64,000 nucleotides of DNA from NCBI GenBank assembly GCA_964399235.1, contig CAYNQC010000001.1, forward strand, positions 1-64,000. The letters are read 5' to 3'. Below are positions 30,814 through 37,723 of this stretch, piece by piece (position 1 is the first letter of the stretch; each line of letters begins with the position of its first letter). The notes under the pieces were generated by a model. That model searched no databases, was not told where the DNA came from, and was given only the letters and a program-made list of their open reading frames with translations. The position numbers and the translations under genes are program-made. This DNA comes from DASPPK01 sp964399235 (GTDB taxonomy: Archaea; Thermoproteota; Bathyarchaeia; Bathyarchaeales; Bathycorpusculaceae).

Positions 30814-31311
30814 ATGCTTGAAGAACTATCCGGGCCGGTGACGGCTTGGTTGAAAGAACGAGGATTCAAGCCCTACATCAATCAGGTGCCGCCCATCTCA
30901 GGGGATCCCGTTGACGCTGTTGGGACGCGGGACGGTATGGTTGCGGTCGTGGAGACGGAGGGCAACCTCTCCGATGTCCTCATTCTTCGCGCCTGGAACC
31001 ACCAGCTCTTCGCACACGAGTGCTGGGCTTGTGTTTGCGAAGAGCCTCCCAAGAAGAGATTGGAAATCTGTAGGGGGAAGGGGGTGGGAGTCCTGTCTCT
31101 CCGGGACGGAGAGCTGGTGGTGCTGCTGGAGCCGAAGAAGGCAGCCGAGTGGCCGATGCGTCACTACGTCGATCGGATGATCGGCTCCCTGAAGGACAAG
31201 GGCGCGAAACCGAAGACGCCAGGGGAGGTCTGGAAGGCGAACTTCATCCAGGCCCTGATCCTGGGAAAGCGAGGAGGCCCCGTGGAAACTCCCGCCGAGG
31301 ATGAGGATTAG
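30814..31311 (+). CDS. Possible PD-(D/E)XK-fold protein, 165 aa
   Basis: The order DPVDAVGTRDG, VAVVETEGNLSDV, LRAWNHQLFAHECWACV resembles the core of endonuclease-like folds that end with a QA-x-x-h-x-x-F helix and a hydrophobic strand. The usual catalytic E-x-K reads E-x-E here (VETEG), so activity is doubtful. Position after a DNA methyltransferase would fit a restriction-type partner. ATG 30814 follows CCAGGAGGAGCC. Its stop overlaps that of the convergent minus-strand gene. Confidence 0.5.
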   Translation: MLEELSGPVTAWLKERGFKPYINQVPPISGDPVDAVGTRDGMVAVVETEGNLSDVLILRAWNHQLFAHECWACVCEEPPKKRLEICRGKGVGVLSLRDGELVVLLEPKKAAEWPMRHYVDRMIGSLKDKGAKPKTPGEVWKANFIQALILGKRGGPVETPAEDED

Positions 31312-31685
31312 GCTTCGGGCATCCTATGGATGATGTTGGAGACGGTATCGAAGACGTTTTTCTTCGCCTTCTTGGTCTTGAACATCTCGATCCCTCCATC
31401 CTCTGTCGGATGGATCTTGGCGATGCTTTTGGCGGCGAATATCCGGGGGATGAGCGTACGGAGCTGCTCGGCGAAGCCGTTGGCGTAGATGGCGTAGGAA
31501 TCAAGGAGGCCGTCTCTGAGGGCCGCCTTGATCCTTGCCGCACCCGTCGCCGCCATGCACATGATCTTGGTCTCCTTGCCTTCGTCTTCGCACCCCTCCA
31601 AGGCGACGTCTTCGGTGGCCTTGATGACCGTCAACCAGACCTGAAGGTTCTCCCTTTCCCGCTGGGTGATCTGCCTCGGTTCCAT
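31308..31685 (-). CDS. Lone minus-strand gene, hypothetical, 125 aa
   Basis: The only convincing minus-strand gene. On that strand GAAGAAAGGAGAAAAGA precedes the ATG at 31685, a good ribosome-binding site. The protein begins EPRQITQRERENLQVWLTVI and is helical, with TGAARIKAALRDGLLDSYAI. No family is recognised; it could be a regulator set against the operons, since a reverse orientation among phage operons is typical of that. Its stop (TAA) overlaps the stop of the 30814 gene. Confidence 0.7.
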   Translation of the reverse strand: MEPRQITQRERENLQVWLTVIKATEDVALEGCEDEGKETKIMCMAATGAARIKAALRDGLLDSYAIYANGFAEQLRTLIPRIFAAKSIAKIHPTEDGGIEMFKTKKAKKNVFDTVSNIIHRMPEA

Positions 31686-31869
31686 TCTTTTCTCCTTTCT
31701 TCCTTTCCTTCCGGCCTCTTTCCTTCACCTATAAATAGGCATGTCGAGGGCTATTAGTGACAGAGGAACCGGGATTTTTGCTAATTTTTCTTCCCGAATT
31801 AGGCCCGTTTACCCTACCCCCGAGGGGGGAACTGGGGGGCGGTTTGAGGAGATATTTTCAGAATTCCCC

Positions 31870-31897
31870 TTGACAAATAATGCGAACGGTATATACT
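31870..31897 (+). promoter_or_regulatory. Promoter P4 (TTGACA-16-TATACT)
   Basis: TTGACA 31870-31875, TATACT 31892-31897, with GAATTCCCC before it and the GTAGATAGTGAAT extension after it. Drives 31927-34342 and probably tRNA-Asp. Confidence 0.9.
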
Positions 31898-31926
31898 GTA
31901 GATAGTGAATTAAGGAGGAGACGACG

Positions 31927-32259
31927 ATGGCCGAGAACATGAGCGCGACGAAGGAAGCGGAAGAGATCCTCACGGGGAAGTCGGAGAAGGCCCCGAAGGG
32001 CGGGGTCGATGCTCTCCGAATTTCGCTGGTCGAGGCGCTGGTGAAGATGGGGAAGGCGGAGCGGATCGGCGCGACGAAGAACCTCGCCCGGCACCTCACC
32101 CGGTTCTGGTCCGGCAAGGCGATGCGGGCGGGGGCGGTCGGCATCATCAAGGCGTTCGGTCAGACGCCCGAGTACCGGGAGATCTACCGCCTCCTCATCA
32201 CCTCCGATGCCTGGAGGGGATTCTCCAAGGTGTTCATCAAGGACCTTCTAAAGGAGTAA
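31927..32259 (+). CDS. Hypothetical basic helical protein, 110 aa
   Basis: ATG 31927 after TAAGGAGGAGACGACG. Helical and basic (TKNLARHLTRFWSGKAMRAG). First gene of its unit. It may bind nucleic acid; family unknown. Confidence 0.7.
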   Translation: MAENMSATKEAEEILTGKSEKAPKGGVDALRISLVEALVKMGKAERIGATKNLARHLTRFWSGKAMRAGAVGIIKAFGQTPEYREIYRLLITSDAWRGFSKVFIKDLLKE

Positions 32260-32264
32260 GAACG

Positions 32265-32615
32265 ATGGCAGGGAAATACATCAAGATGGGCACCCTGGAC
32301 ACCTGGGTGGGGGAGGCGGACATCGCCCTCTTCCAGGCTGCCGCCAAGGCGAAGGTTCGCCACGACTGGCACGAGCCCGACGAGCAGGACCTGACCGCGA
32401 CGGTGCGGGGAACGTCCTTCGACAACGCCGGGACCGAGAACGAGAAGCACGTCATCGTCAAGAAGGAAGGCAAGCCCATCGGCAAGATCAACCTGGCGAC
32501 CCTCCTTTCCCTGGGGATGGAACTCCTGCGGAGGGAGGGCCTGCTGTGCTCGACCTGCGGCGGCGAGGGCCATCCCCACGGGGGGCCGGATTGTCCGGAA
32601 TGCGGAAGGGGGTAG
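32265..32615 (+). CDS. Protein with C-terminal zinc-ribbon, 116 aa
   Basis: ATG 32265 after AAAGGAGTAAGA. The C-terminus CSTCGGEGHPHGGPDCPECG recalls a DnaJ-type zinc knuckle. The N-terminal part begins AGKYIKMGTLDTWVGEADI and is uncharacterised. Confidence 0.7.
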   Translation: MAGKYIKMGTLDTWVGEADIALFQAAAKAKVRHDWHEPDEQDLTATVRGTSFDNAGTENEKHVIVKKEGKPIGKINLATLLSLGMELLRREGLLCSTCGGEGHPHGGPDCPECGRG

Positions 32616-32618
32616 AAG

Positions 32619-32792
32619 ATGCGCGGGGGGCAGGTACAGGAGATTCGGGTGAGGTGCTCCGAGTGCGGGGACATCGACGAGCGGGACGTCGAGATCCTCA
32701 ATGTCGAGGAGGGGATGCAGGGCGAAGACGTTCTTACCTTCGTGTGCCCGAACTGCGGGTGCCTCAGAAAAAGCGAGCGGAGGGGTAGGTGA
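32619..32792 (+). CDS. Small zinc-ribbon protein, 57 aa
   Basis: ATG 32619 follows GGGGGTAGAAG. CSECG and CPNCG pairs about 30 residues apart. Overlaps the next ATG by one base (TGATG). Confidence 0.65.
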   Translation: MRGGQVQEIRVRCSECGDIDERDVEILNVEEGMQGEDVLTFVCPNCGCLRKSERRGR

Positions 32793-33241
32793 TGCCTGAA
32801 GTTTTTGGCCTTGTGAGCCTGCTGGGGACGAAGACCCATTCGTGGGTCATCGTCGACGGGGACTACACCTACCCGGAGGTGTTCAAGAACCTTGACGTTG
32901 CGAAGGGGGTGGATCGGGCGTTGTCTTTGCTGGGGCGTCAGAGGGCCATCCGAAAGAAGAGGGGAAAGCCCGATTACGAAACAGCCCTTGTGGAAGCCCG
33001 GAAGACGCTTGTTGCCGAGATCAAGGCGACGATCCCGATCGCCGAGGAAGGGTGCCCGGACGGGAGGATGTGGAACGGTGAGAAGCAGATCGGCCATTGG
33101 GCGTGTTTGCGCTGCCCTCATCTTCGGCACGAGGGTTCTCACGATGTCAGGATGAAGAACATGCTCCTGGGGGTCCACGATTGGATGTGCGGGAAGGTTC
33201 TTCGGGAAGCCATGGTGGCCCGGAGACTTGCGGACAGGTAG
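32792..33241 (+). CDS. Hypothetical protein, 149 aa
   Basis: ATG 32792 in a TGATG overlap. Middle is helical and basic; C-terminal half has CLRCPHLRHEG and WMCG, a possible metal site. Function unknown. Confidence 0.6.
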   Translation: MPEVFGLVSLLGTKTHSWVIVDGDYTYPEVFKNLDVAKGVDRALSLLGRQRAIRKKRGKPDYETALVEARKTLVAEIKATIPIAEEGCPDGRMWNGEKQIGHWACLRCPHLRHEGSHDVRMKNMLLGVHDWMCGKVLREAMVARRLADR

Positions 33242-33247
33242 GTGGTG

Positions 33248-33670
33248 ATGTTTTGTATCGGAAGATTGCGGGTGCATCGGGTGCTTCACGACATCCCCGA
33301 TTCCATCGAACGGAAGATGAAGCGATTTCACCAGAAGTGGTTCAAGGACGGGGCGGTCCTTCTCCCGTGGTCCGTCGGGGAGGAGATCGGGGCGACCCTT
33401 CGGCTGAAGTGTGGAGAGGAGGCATTCGCAATCTCCTGGGGGTGCGTCGGCGAAACCGTCTTCAAGGTCTACGATGGGGACGTCGCCGGGGAGATCACGG
33501 CGGCGGTGAACAACGGAGGAAAAGATAACGAGGAGATGGCGCGGGCTCGGGAGGAGATTTGGCGGCTGGCGGCAGAGGGGTCTCGCGCCTGCTGGAGCAT
33601 GGAAGAAGTCGTGAATGACGTCATCAAGCGGATCAAGTTGGCGGGGCTCGCCATGCGGATGATGAAGTGA
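33248..33670 (+). CDS. Hypothetical protein, 140 aa
   Basis: ATG 33248 chosen; two GTG codons at 33242 and 33245 are alternatives. Alpha/beta N-terminus, helical C-terminus (ARAREEIWRLAAEGSRACW). Function unknown. Confidence 0.6.
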   Translation: MFCIGRLRVHRVLHDIPDSIERKMKRFHQKWFKDGAVLLPWSVGEEIGATLRLKCGEEAFAISWGCVGETVFKVYDGDVAGEITAAVNNGGKDNEEMARAREEIWRLAAEGSRACWSMEEVVNDVIKRIKLAGLAMRMMK

Positions 33671-33695
33671 GGCAAGGAAACCGGAGGGAAGACGG

Positions 33696-33887
33696 ATGGC
33701 TTTTCTGAACCGAGTGATGGCTTGGGCGACGGCTGGATGGTTCATTTTCCTGTTCATCCTCGTCGCGCCCATCCTCTTCCCCCTCGCGGGCCTCTGCTAC
33801 CTTACGGAGGTGGTCTTGAACCGAGGGAGTCGGCGGATGCGCCAGTGGGCGCAGGCGCTTCGGAAGCTGGAAAAGGAAATGGAATAG
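33696..33887 (+). CDS. Small membrane protein with one or two transmembrane segments, 63 aa
   Basis: ATG 33696 follows CGGAGGGAAGACGG. Residues 8-42 are strongly hydrophobic (MAWATAGWFIFLFILVAPI, then LFPLAGLCYLTEVVL), then a basic cytoplasmic-type tail. It may sit in the host inner membrane. No lysis-gene context is seen, so holin is not claimed. Confidence 0.65.
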   Translation: MAFLNRVMAWATAGWFIFLFILVAPILFPLAGLCYLTEVVLNRGSRRMRQWAQALRKLEKEME

Positions 33888-33898
33888 GAGGATTAGGG

Positions 33899-34342
33899 AT
33901 GGACATCAGCAGAAGGGATTGGAAGGCCACAAGGGAGAAGGGGGAGCGCCGGTACTACTACGTCAGGGCGAAGGGTGCCCCGGTCGTGACGGTGTGCGTG
34001 ATCAGGATCTCGAAGTGCTCCCACGTCCCGCCTCAGAAGGACTGCCCGAAGCCCGTGTACGCCAGGGGCATCTCGGCCTGCCACCCCACCGACGACCCGC
34101 CGTGCAAGGCCAGGGGCCGGGTCCACGCGGGGGCCAAGGCGGACAAGGCGTGGTTCCACCGGGGCACGTCCCTTGCCACGGAGAAGCAGGACGAGCAGAT
34201 CCTCGCTCGGCTGGCCCTCCTGGGGGAAGAAGACTCGGCGGTCTGGAAGCAGATGAAGAAGGGAAAGATCCTGGGCCTCTACGGGGCCAAGCTCACCGCG
34301 ACGGAGAAGAAGCGGTTCCCCGACTGGGCCAGGGGGAAGTAA
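33899..34342 (+). CDS. Hypothetical basic protein, 147 aa
   Basis: ATG 33899 after ATAGGAGGATTAGGG. Cys-rich middle (SKCSHVPPQKDCPKP, SACHPTDDPPCKARG), basic C-terminus. Ends 10 bases before tRNA-Asp, so the tRNA may be cut from the same transcript. Confidence 0.65.
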   Translation: MDISRRDWKATREKGERRYYYVRAKGAPVVTVCVIRISKCSHVPPQKDCPKPVYARGISACHPTDDPPCKARGRVHAGAKADKAWFHRGTSLATEKQDEQILARLALLGEEDSAVWKQMKKGKILGLYGAKLTATEKKRFPDWARGK

Positions 34343-34352
34343 CCGGGGGCGG

Positions 34353-34429
34353 GGGGTTGTAGCTTAACTGGCTAAAGCACCGGCCTGTCGAGCCGGGAAG
34401 TGCCGGTTCAAATCCGGTCAACCCCGCCA
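34353..34429 (+). tRNA. tRNA-Asp (GTC)
   Basis: Acceptor GGGGTTG pairs with CAACCCC; anticodon GTC at 34387-34389 in loop CTGTCGA; CCA is encoded at 34427-34429. Confidence 0.9.
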
Positions 34430-34454
34430 GAGTCAGAATGTTGTGAAAAGGCCC

Positions 34455-34482
34455 TTGACCGAAGAGACGGAACGCATATAGT
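34455..34482 (+). promoter_or_regulatory. Promoter P5 (TTGACC-16-TATAGT) inside the tRNA cluster
   Basis: TTGACC 34455-34460, 16-bp spacer, TATAGT 34477-34482. Lies between tRNA-Asp and the other nine tRNAs and would transcribe them. Confidence 0.75.
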
Positions 34483-34606
34483 AGAGAACATGAACGCGGG
34501 TGCCGAAAATGTCTGTGATCGAGACAAGCGGGGGGCGGCCACGCCCTTCGTCTTAGGCACCCTATCCCCATCATCGCTTTCCTTCCACTACCCGCTGTCC
34601 TTGTAA

Positions 34607-34649
34607 AGCCGCCGGGCCTTTTCGCTCACGGTTCCTTGGCTCGGCGGCT
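34607..34649 (+). ncRNA. Strong hairpin in the leader of the tRNA transcript
   Basis: AGCCGCCGGGCC (34607-34618) pairs with GGCTCGGCGGCT (34638-34649) with one G-U pair and a 19-base loop. It is the most stable structure in the roughly 190 bases between P5 and tRNA-Tyr. It might guide processing or be an uncharacterised small RNA. Confidence 0.45.
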
Positions 34650-34673
34650 GGATTTCCATGCGGGAACCATCGC

Positions 34674-34756
34674 GGGCAGGTCGGATAGCGGCAATTCCAG
34701 CGGACTGTAAATCCGCCGCCGATGTGCTTTCGTGGGTTCGAGTCCCACCCTGCCCA
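34674..34756 (+). tRNA. tRNA-Tyr (GTA)
   Basis: Acceptor GGGCAGG/CCTGCCC, anticodon GTA at 34707-34709, long variable arm as expected for bacterial Tyr, discriminator A, no encoded CCA. Confidence 0.9.
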
Positions 34757-34759
34757 TTA

Positions 34760-34833
34760 CGGGGTGTAGCCCAGCTGGCAAGGGCGCTTGCTTCGGGAGC
34801 AAGAAATCGCTGGTTCAAATCCAGTCACCCCGA
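34760..34833 (+). tRNA. tRNA-Pro (CGG)
   Basis: Acceptor CGGGGTG/CACCCCG, stem CTTGC/GCAAG around loop TTCGGGA, anticodon CGG at 34794-34796. Confidence 0.9.
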
Positions 34834-34835
34834 TT

Positions 34836-34908
34836 GCTGGGGTAGCTCAGCTGGTAGAGCACTGGACTGAAAATCCAGGTGTCGGCGGTTCGAGTCCGCC
34901 CCCCAGCA
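34836..34908 (+). tRNA. tRNA-Phe (GAA)
   Basis: Acceptor GCTGGGG/CCCCAGC, stem CTGGA/TCCAG around loop CTGAAAA, anticodon GAA at 34869-34871. Confidence 0.9.
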
Positions 34909-34911
34909 TCA

Positions 34912-34995
34912 GCGGAAGTGATGGAACAGGAAGACATGCGGGACTCAAACCCCCGCGCCCGAAAGGGCATGCGCGTTCGACTCGCGCCTTCCGCA
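34912..34995 (+). tRNA. tRNA-Leu (CAA)
   Basis: Acceptor GCGGAAG/CTTCCGC, variable arm GCCCGAAAGGGC, loop CTCAAAC with anticodon CAA at 34946-34948. The bottom of the anticodon stem has an A-C mismatch. Confidence 0.8.
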
Positions 34996-34996
34996 C

Positions 34997-35083
34997 GGGC
35001 GAGTGGTGGAGTTTGGAAGACACCCAAGGTTGAGGGCCTTGGGCCTCGAAAGAGGCGTGCGGGTTCGATCCCCGCCTCGCCCA
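34997..35083 (+). tRNA. tRNA-Leu (GAG)
   Basis: Acceptor GGGCGAG/CTCGCCC, stem CAAGG/CCTTG, loop TTGAGGG, anticodon GAG at 35032-35034, long variable arm. Confidence 0.9.
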
Positions 35084-35089
35084 TCAGAC

Positions 35090-35176
35090 GCCGGGGTGGT
35101 GAAGTTTGGCAGACACGCATGGCCCAGGACCATGAGCCCCGAAAGGGGTGTGCGGGTTCGACCCCCGCCCCCGGCA
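35090..35176 (+). tRNA. tRNA-Leu (CAG) with C at position 33
   Basis: Acceptor GCCGGGG/CCCCGGC, stem CATGG/CCATG around loop CCCAGGA, anticodon CAG at 35125-35127. Position 33, almost always U, is C at 35124. Long variable arm present. Confidence 0.85.
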
Positions 35177-35180
35177 TTAT

Positions 35181-35256
35181 GTGGTCGTAGCTCAGCGGCA
35201 GAGAGCGCCTGGCTGTGGACCAGGTGATGGCGGTTCGACTCCGCTCGACCACCCCA
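35181..35256 (+). tRNA. tRNA-His (GTG)
   Basis: Acceptor GTGGTCG/CGACCAC, discriminator C, encoded CCA at 35254-35256, anticodon GTG at 35215-35217. The base before the acceptor (position -1) is T, not the usual G. Confidence 0.9.
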
Positions 35257-35329
35257 GGGGGAGTGGCGTAATTGGCAAACGCGGCTGGTTTAAGCCCAGC
35301 GGTTGCGGGTCCGAATCCCGCCTCCCCTA
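35257..35329 (+). tRNA. tRNA-Leu (TAA), short variable loop
   Basis: Acceptor GGGGGAG/CTCCCCT (one G-U), D-arm GCGTAATTGGCAAACGC typical of Leu, loop TTTAAGC with anticodon TAA at 35291-35293. The variable region is only GGTT, unlike ordinary class II leucine tRNAs. Confidence 0.75.
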
Positions 35330-35330
35330 T

Positions 35331-35415
35331 GGAGAGCGGCACCGAAGGTCGGTAACCGGTCTCGAAAGCCGGGCCGGGTGAAAGCCCGAGGGTTCGATTC
35401 CTTCGCTCTCCGCCA
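35331..35415 (+). tRNA. tRNA-Ser (CGA)
   Basis: Acceptor GGAGAGC/GCTCTCC, discriminator G, encoded CCA at 35413-35415, anticodon CGA at 35363-35365, long variable arm. Confidence 0.9.
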
Positions 35416-35442
35416 TCCTGCCAGAAAGAATTATTTTTCCCC

Positions 35443-35470
35443 TTGACAAATAACGCGAACGGTATATACT
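35443..35470 (+). promoter_or_regulatory. Promoter P6 (TTGACA-16-TATACT)
   Basis: TTGACA 35443-35448, TATACT 35465-35470, with ATTATTTTTCCCC upstream. Heads the long unit 35498-41193. Confidence 0.9.
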
Positions 35471-35497
35471 GTAGATAGTGAATTGAGGAGATTGGGG

Positions 35498-35710
35498 ATG
35501 AACGAGACCAACGGACGCGAGACCCTCCGGGAAGCCCACGCCGAGTCTTGCCGGGACGAGGGGATGACCGAGGAGCAGATTGCCCGCGACTGGGCTTCCT
35601 TCACGGCGGACTACGACGCCTGGATGGACGACCGGGACGCGGGGCTGGTCGCCCTGGAACGCAGGGGATCGGACGCGGGCTGGGACGAGGATCCCGAGGA
35701 TTTGCCGTAG
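35498..35710 (+). CDS. Hypothetical acidic protein, 70 aa
   Basis: ATG 35498 after TTGAGGAGATTGGGG. Acidic and helical (EEQIARDWASFTADYDAWMD). First gene after P6; such acidic small proteins are sometimes host-protein inhibitors in phages, but nothing here proves that. Confidence 0.65.
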   Translation: MNETNGRETLREAHAESCRDEGMTEEQIARDWASFTADYDAWMDDRDAGLVALERRGSDAGWDEDPEDLP

Positions 35711-35719
35711 GAAGGAGAA

Positions 35720-35734
35720 CGCAAATGGTTTGCG
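35720..35734. repeat. 15-bp palindrome copy 4, CGCAAATGGTTTGCG, over a start codon
   Basis: The palindrome contains the ATG (35725-35727) of the following gene and codes its first residues, so any protein or hairpin on it would affect that gene's translation or transcription. Confidence 0.75.
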
Positions 35735-35925
35735 CGAAGTGCTCGACGCAGATGATGGGGAAGCAGACGGGGGTCATCGTGAAGTTCATCCGCAAGGACG
35801 GGAGCGCGTACTTCCAGCGGGGTGACCTGCTCTTCTGCCCGACCTGCGGGGTGACGATGGTCGATTCCTTCGGGGAGCTCTACGAGGGCGAGAAGCGGGA
35901 GCCTTTCCTCACGGTGAAGAAGTAG
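35725..35925 (+). CDS. Small zinc-ribbon protein, 66 aa
   Basis: ATG 35725 lies inside palindrome copy 4, with GAAGGAGAAC upstream. CAKC and CPTCG pairs form a zinc ribbon. Function unknown. Confidence 0.7.
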   Translation: MVCAKCSTQMMGKQTGVIVKFIRKDGSAYFQRGDLLFCPTCGVTMVDSFGELYEGEKREPFLTVKK

Positions 35926-35932
35926 GCATTTC

Positions 35933-36169
35933 ATGAACTGGAAGAAAGAGAACGAGACGGCGAAGTGTGCCGGGGGCTGCGGCAAGGATGTGACGATCGT
36001 CGTCCGGGTGAGGGAGAACGGGGGCCGAGCGTTCGACATCGCATCCACCCAGGCGGCGGGGACGAGCTCCACCCTGAATGCGGACTGCACCTGGAGCCAC
36101 TACTGCCGGGAGTGCTTTCTGGCGAAGGTGCTGAACTTCTTCAAGGGCAAGTTCGTGAACGAGGGATAG
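35933..36169 (+). CDS. Small Cys-rich protein, 78 aa
   Basis: ATG 35933 after AGTAGGCATTTC. Cys at CAGGCG, DCTW and YCREC; binds metal probably. Ends with a basic helix. Confidence 0.6.
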   Translation: MNWKKENETAKCAGGCGKDVTIVVRVRENGGRAFDIASTQAAGTSSTLNADCTWSHYCRECFLAKVLNFFKGKFVNEG

Positions 36170-36174
36170 CGCGA

Positions 36175-36474
36175 ATGCTGTACGGGAGGAGAGCAAAACG
36201 GATTCGGAAGAAGGGGGAGAGCCTCACCCGCGTTATCTCAGAGGCAACCCATGTCTTCCTGGTTGAGGCGGGGGAGGGTGGGCTGGCCGATGTTGCGACC
36301 TCCCTGTGCAAGACGATACGCTTCAGTAGAACGCGGCACCCCGATCTGTGGGAGGGGAGGTGGCCGTACATGCTCCAAATAGTGGATGAGAGGGTTTTCA
36401 ACGCCCGCCCGTGCAAGTTTTGTTCTTGGAAGTTCAGGGATTTGAAGGTCGCGGTGACCTTCATGGAGAAGTGA
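36175..36474 (+). CDS. Hypothetical basic protein, 99 aa
   Basis: ATG 36175, six bases after the previous stop (GAGGGATAGCGCGA). Basic N-terminus (YGRRAKRIRKKGESLTRVI), CKFC near the C-terminus. Function unknown. Confidence 0.6.
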   Translation: MLYGRRAKRIRKKGESLTRVISEATHVFLVEAGEGGLADVATSLCKTIRFSRTRHPDLWEGRWPYMLQIVDERVFNARPCKFCSWKFRDLKVAVTFMEK

Positions 36475-36475
36475 A

Positions 36476-36691
36476 ATGCAGTGCGAAGGGCAGGGGAAAC
36501 CCCCCAGGCAGTGTGGGAAATCTCCGCATGAGCGTTGCACGAACAGGGCGGCCCTGATTCGTCGGGGCTGGCGGTTCGGGCAGGCCGGGGAGAAGCCCAT
36601 CGTGTGGTTCGCCGTCTACCTCTGCACCGAGTGCGCGGGGGAGCGGGACGAGAATCAGGTCGATGCCGAAGTCGAAGCGAGGGCGTCATGA
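36476..36691 (+). CDS. Small Cys-rich protein, 71 aa
   Basis: ATG 36476 one base after the previous stop region. Pattern QCEGQGKPPRQCGKSPHERC then LCTEC suggests a zinc site. Overlaps the next ATG. Confidence 0.6.
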   Translation: MQCEGQGKPPRQCGKSPHERCTNRAALIRRGWRFGQAGEKPIVWFAVYLCTECAGERDENQVDAEVEARAS

Positions 36692-36942
36692 AGATCCGAG
36701 TTTTGTTCGGCCAGCCGGTCGAGGAGAACGGGGAGAAGGAAGAACCCGTGGTGCTGGAAGCCGCTTCTGGCGACGACGCCAACAGCAAGTGGTTCCAGAA
36801 AGAGGTCGATCGGTGGAAGCCCGACAGCGGCTATTCCGGCTTTGCCCTCGTGGACATCGAGGTGGACGAGGCGAAGATCAAGGAACTCTGCGCCGTTTCG
36901 GTTGTGCCGGGGACGGTCGTGAAAGAAGTGAGGGCGTCATGA
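36688..36942 (+). CDS. Hypothetical protein, 84 aa
   Basis: ATG 36688 in an ATGA overlap. Alpha/beta: KIRVLFGQPVEENGEKEEPV then GFALVDIEVDEAKIKELC. No family recognised. Confidence 0.6.
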   Translation: MKIRVLFGQPVEENGEKEEPVVLEAASGDDANSKWFQKEVDRWKPDSGYSGFALVDIEVDEAKIKELCAVSVVPGTVVKEVRAS

Positions 36943-37244
36943 GCAAGGATGATCTTCCCGATTTGACCCGGACGGCGCGGGCCATCGAAGTGCTGGACCG
37001 GCTGGAGCCGATTCTAAGAGAGAGGGTCATCTCCTGCCCCACGAACAAGGCCGAGCGGATCCAGGCGGAGATCGACTCCCTGGAACGGGAAGTCGGGGAA
37101 GCCTACGGGGAGGACACGAAGGACCGGAACGATCCGAGGGCCTGCGCCGAACTTCGGGCAGGGTCTCCGGTTCCTCCCCCGGGATGTGAACTCTCGTTTG
37201 TGCGGAGGATGGTGGCCCTGTGGCGTGAGAGGAGCAAGCGATGA
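36939..37244 (+). CDS. Hypothetical protein, 101 aa
   Basis: ATG 36939 in an ATGA overlap. Helical N-terminus (TARAIEVLDRLEPILRERVI) and Pro-rich middle. Overlaps the next gene by four bases. Confidence 0.6.
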   Translation: MSKDDLPDLTRTARAIEVLDRLEPILRERVISCPTNKAERIQAEIDSLEREVGEAYGEDTKDRNDPRACAELRAGSPVPPPGCELSFVRRMVALWRERSKR

Positions 37245-37723
37245 GCATTGAAAGCGGCATCCCGACGTTTCCGAAGGTCGAGGACATCCGGTTCAAGGTC
37301 CACTACCCTCCGGGGACCAAGGTGTGGGTCTACGCCGGGAGGCCCCGCAGGGGGAAGGTGTTGACCTGCCCGTGCTGCGGGAAGTGGCATCGGTTCTTCT
37401 TCGACGCCTTGGACGTGGTCGAGAGCAAGGTGATCGAGGTCCAGGTGCATTACAAGGGGACGATCCCCGAGGTCTCTTACCACCTCGAAGACCGTTCCTG
37501 CCGCAACGTCGTCCAGGTCTTCAGGTCGGAGGGCGAAGCGAAGCGGTACGCCAGGGCGAGGTGCAAGCAGTTGAACGACGAGTCCATCAAGGAGTTCGAG
37601 AAGGAGAAGGCCCACCTCCAGGCCCGCGTCGTGAAGCTGCTGGAGTCGGTCAGGACGAAGGACGCGACGAAGAAGATCGCGGCCCTCTTCAAGGGCGTCT
37701 TCAAGGAGGAGAAGATCCGATGA
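37241..37723 (+). CDS. Hypothetical protein with CPCC motif, 160 aa
   Basis: ATG 37241 in an ATGA overlap. Residues 20-60: beta strands with LTCPCCGKWHRFFF; C-terminal 70 residues are a long charged helix (EFEKEKAHLQARVVKLLESV). Could be an adaptor. Function unknown. Confidence 0.65.
   Translation: MSIESGIPTFPKVEDIRFKVHYPPGTKVWVYAGRPRRGKVLTCPCCGKWHRFFFDALDVVESKVIEVQVHYKGTIPEVSYHLEDRSCRNVVQVFRSEGEAKRYARARCKQLNDESIKEFEKEKAHLQARVVKLLESVRTKDATKKIAALFKGVFKEEKIR

Noticed and set aside
33696..33887. Small membrane protein as a holin
   Set aside because: It has hydrophobic segments but no endolysin or spanin neighbours, and it lies in an accessory operon.
34490..34606. 38-codon frame between promoter P5 and tRNA-Tyr
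   Set aside because: It lacks a GGAGG site, ends next to the hairpin, and its Ser/Leu/Pro-rich translation looks non-coding. The stretch fits a tRNA leader better.
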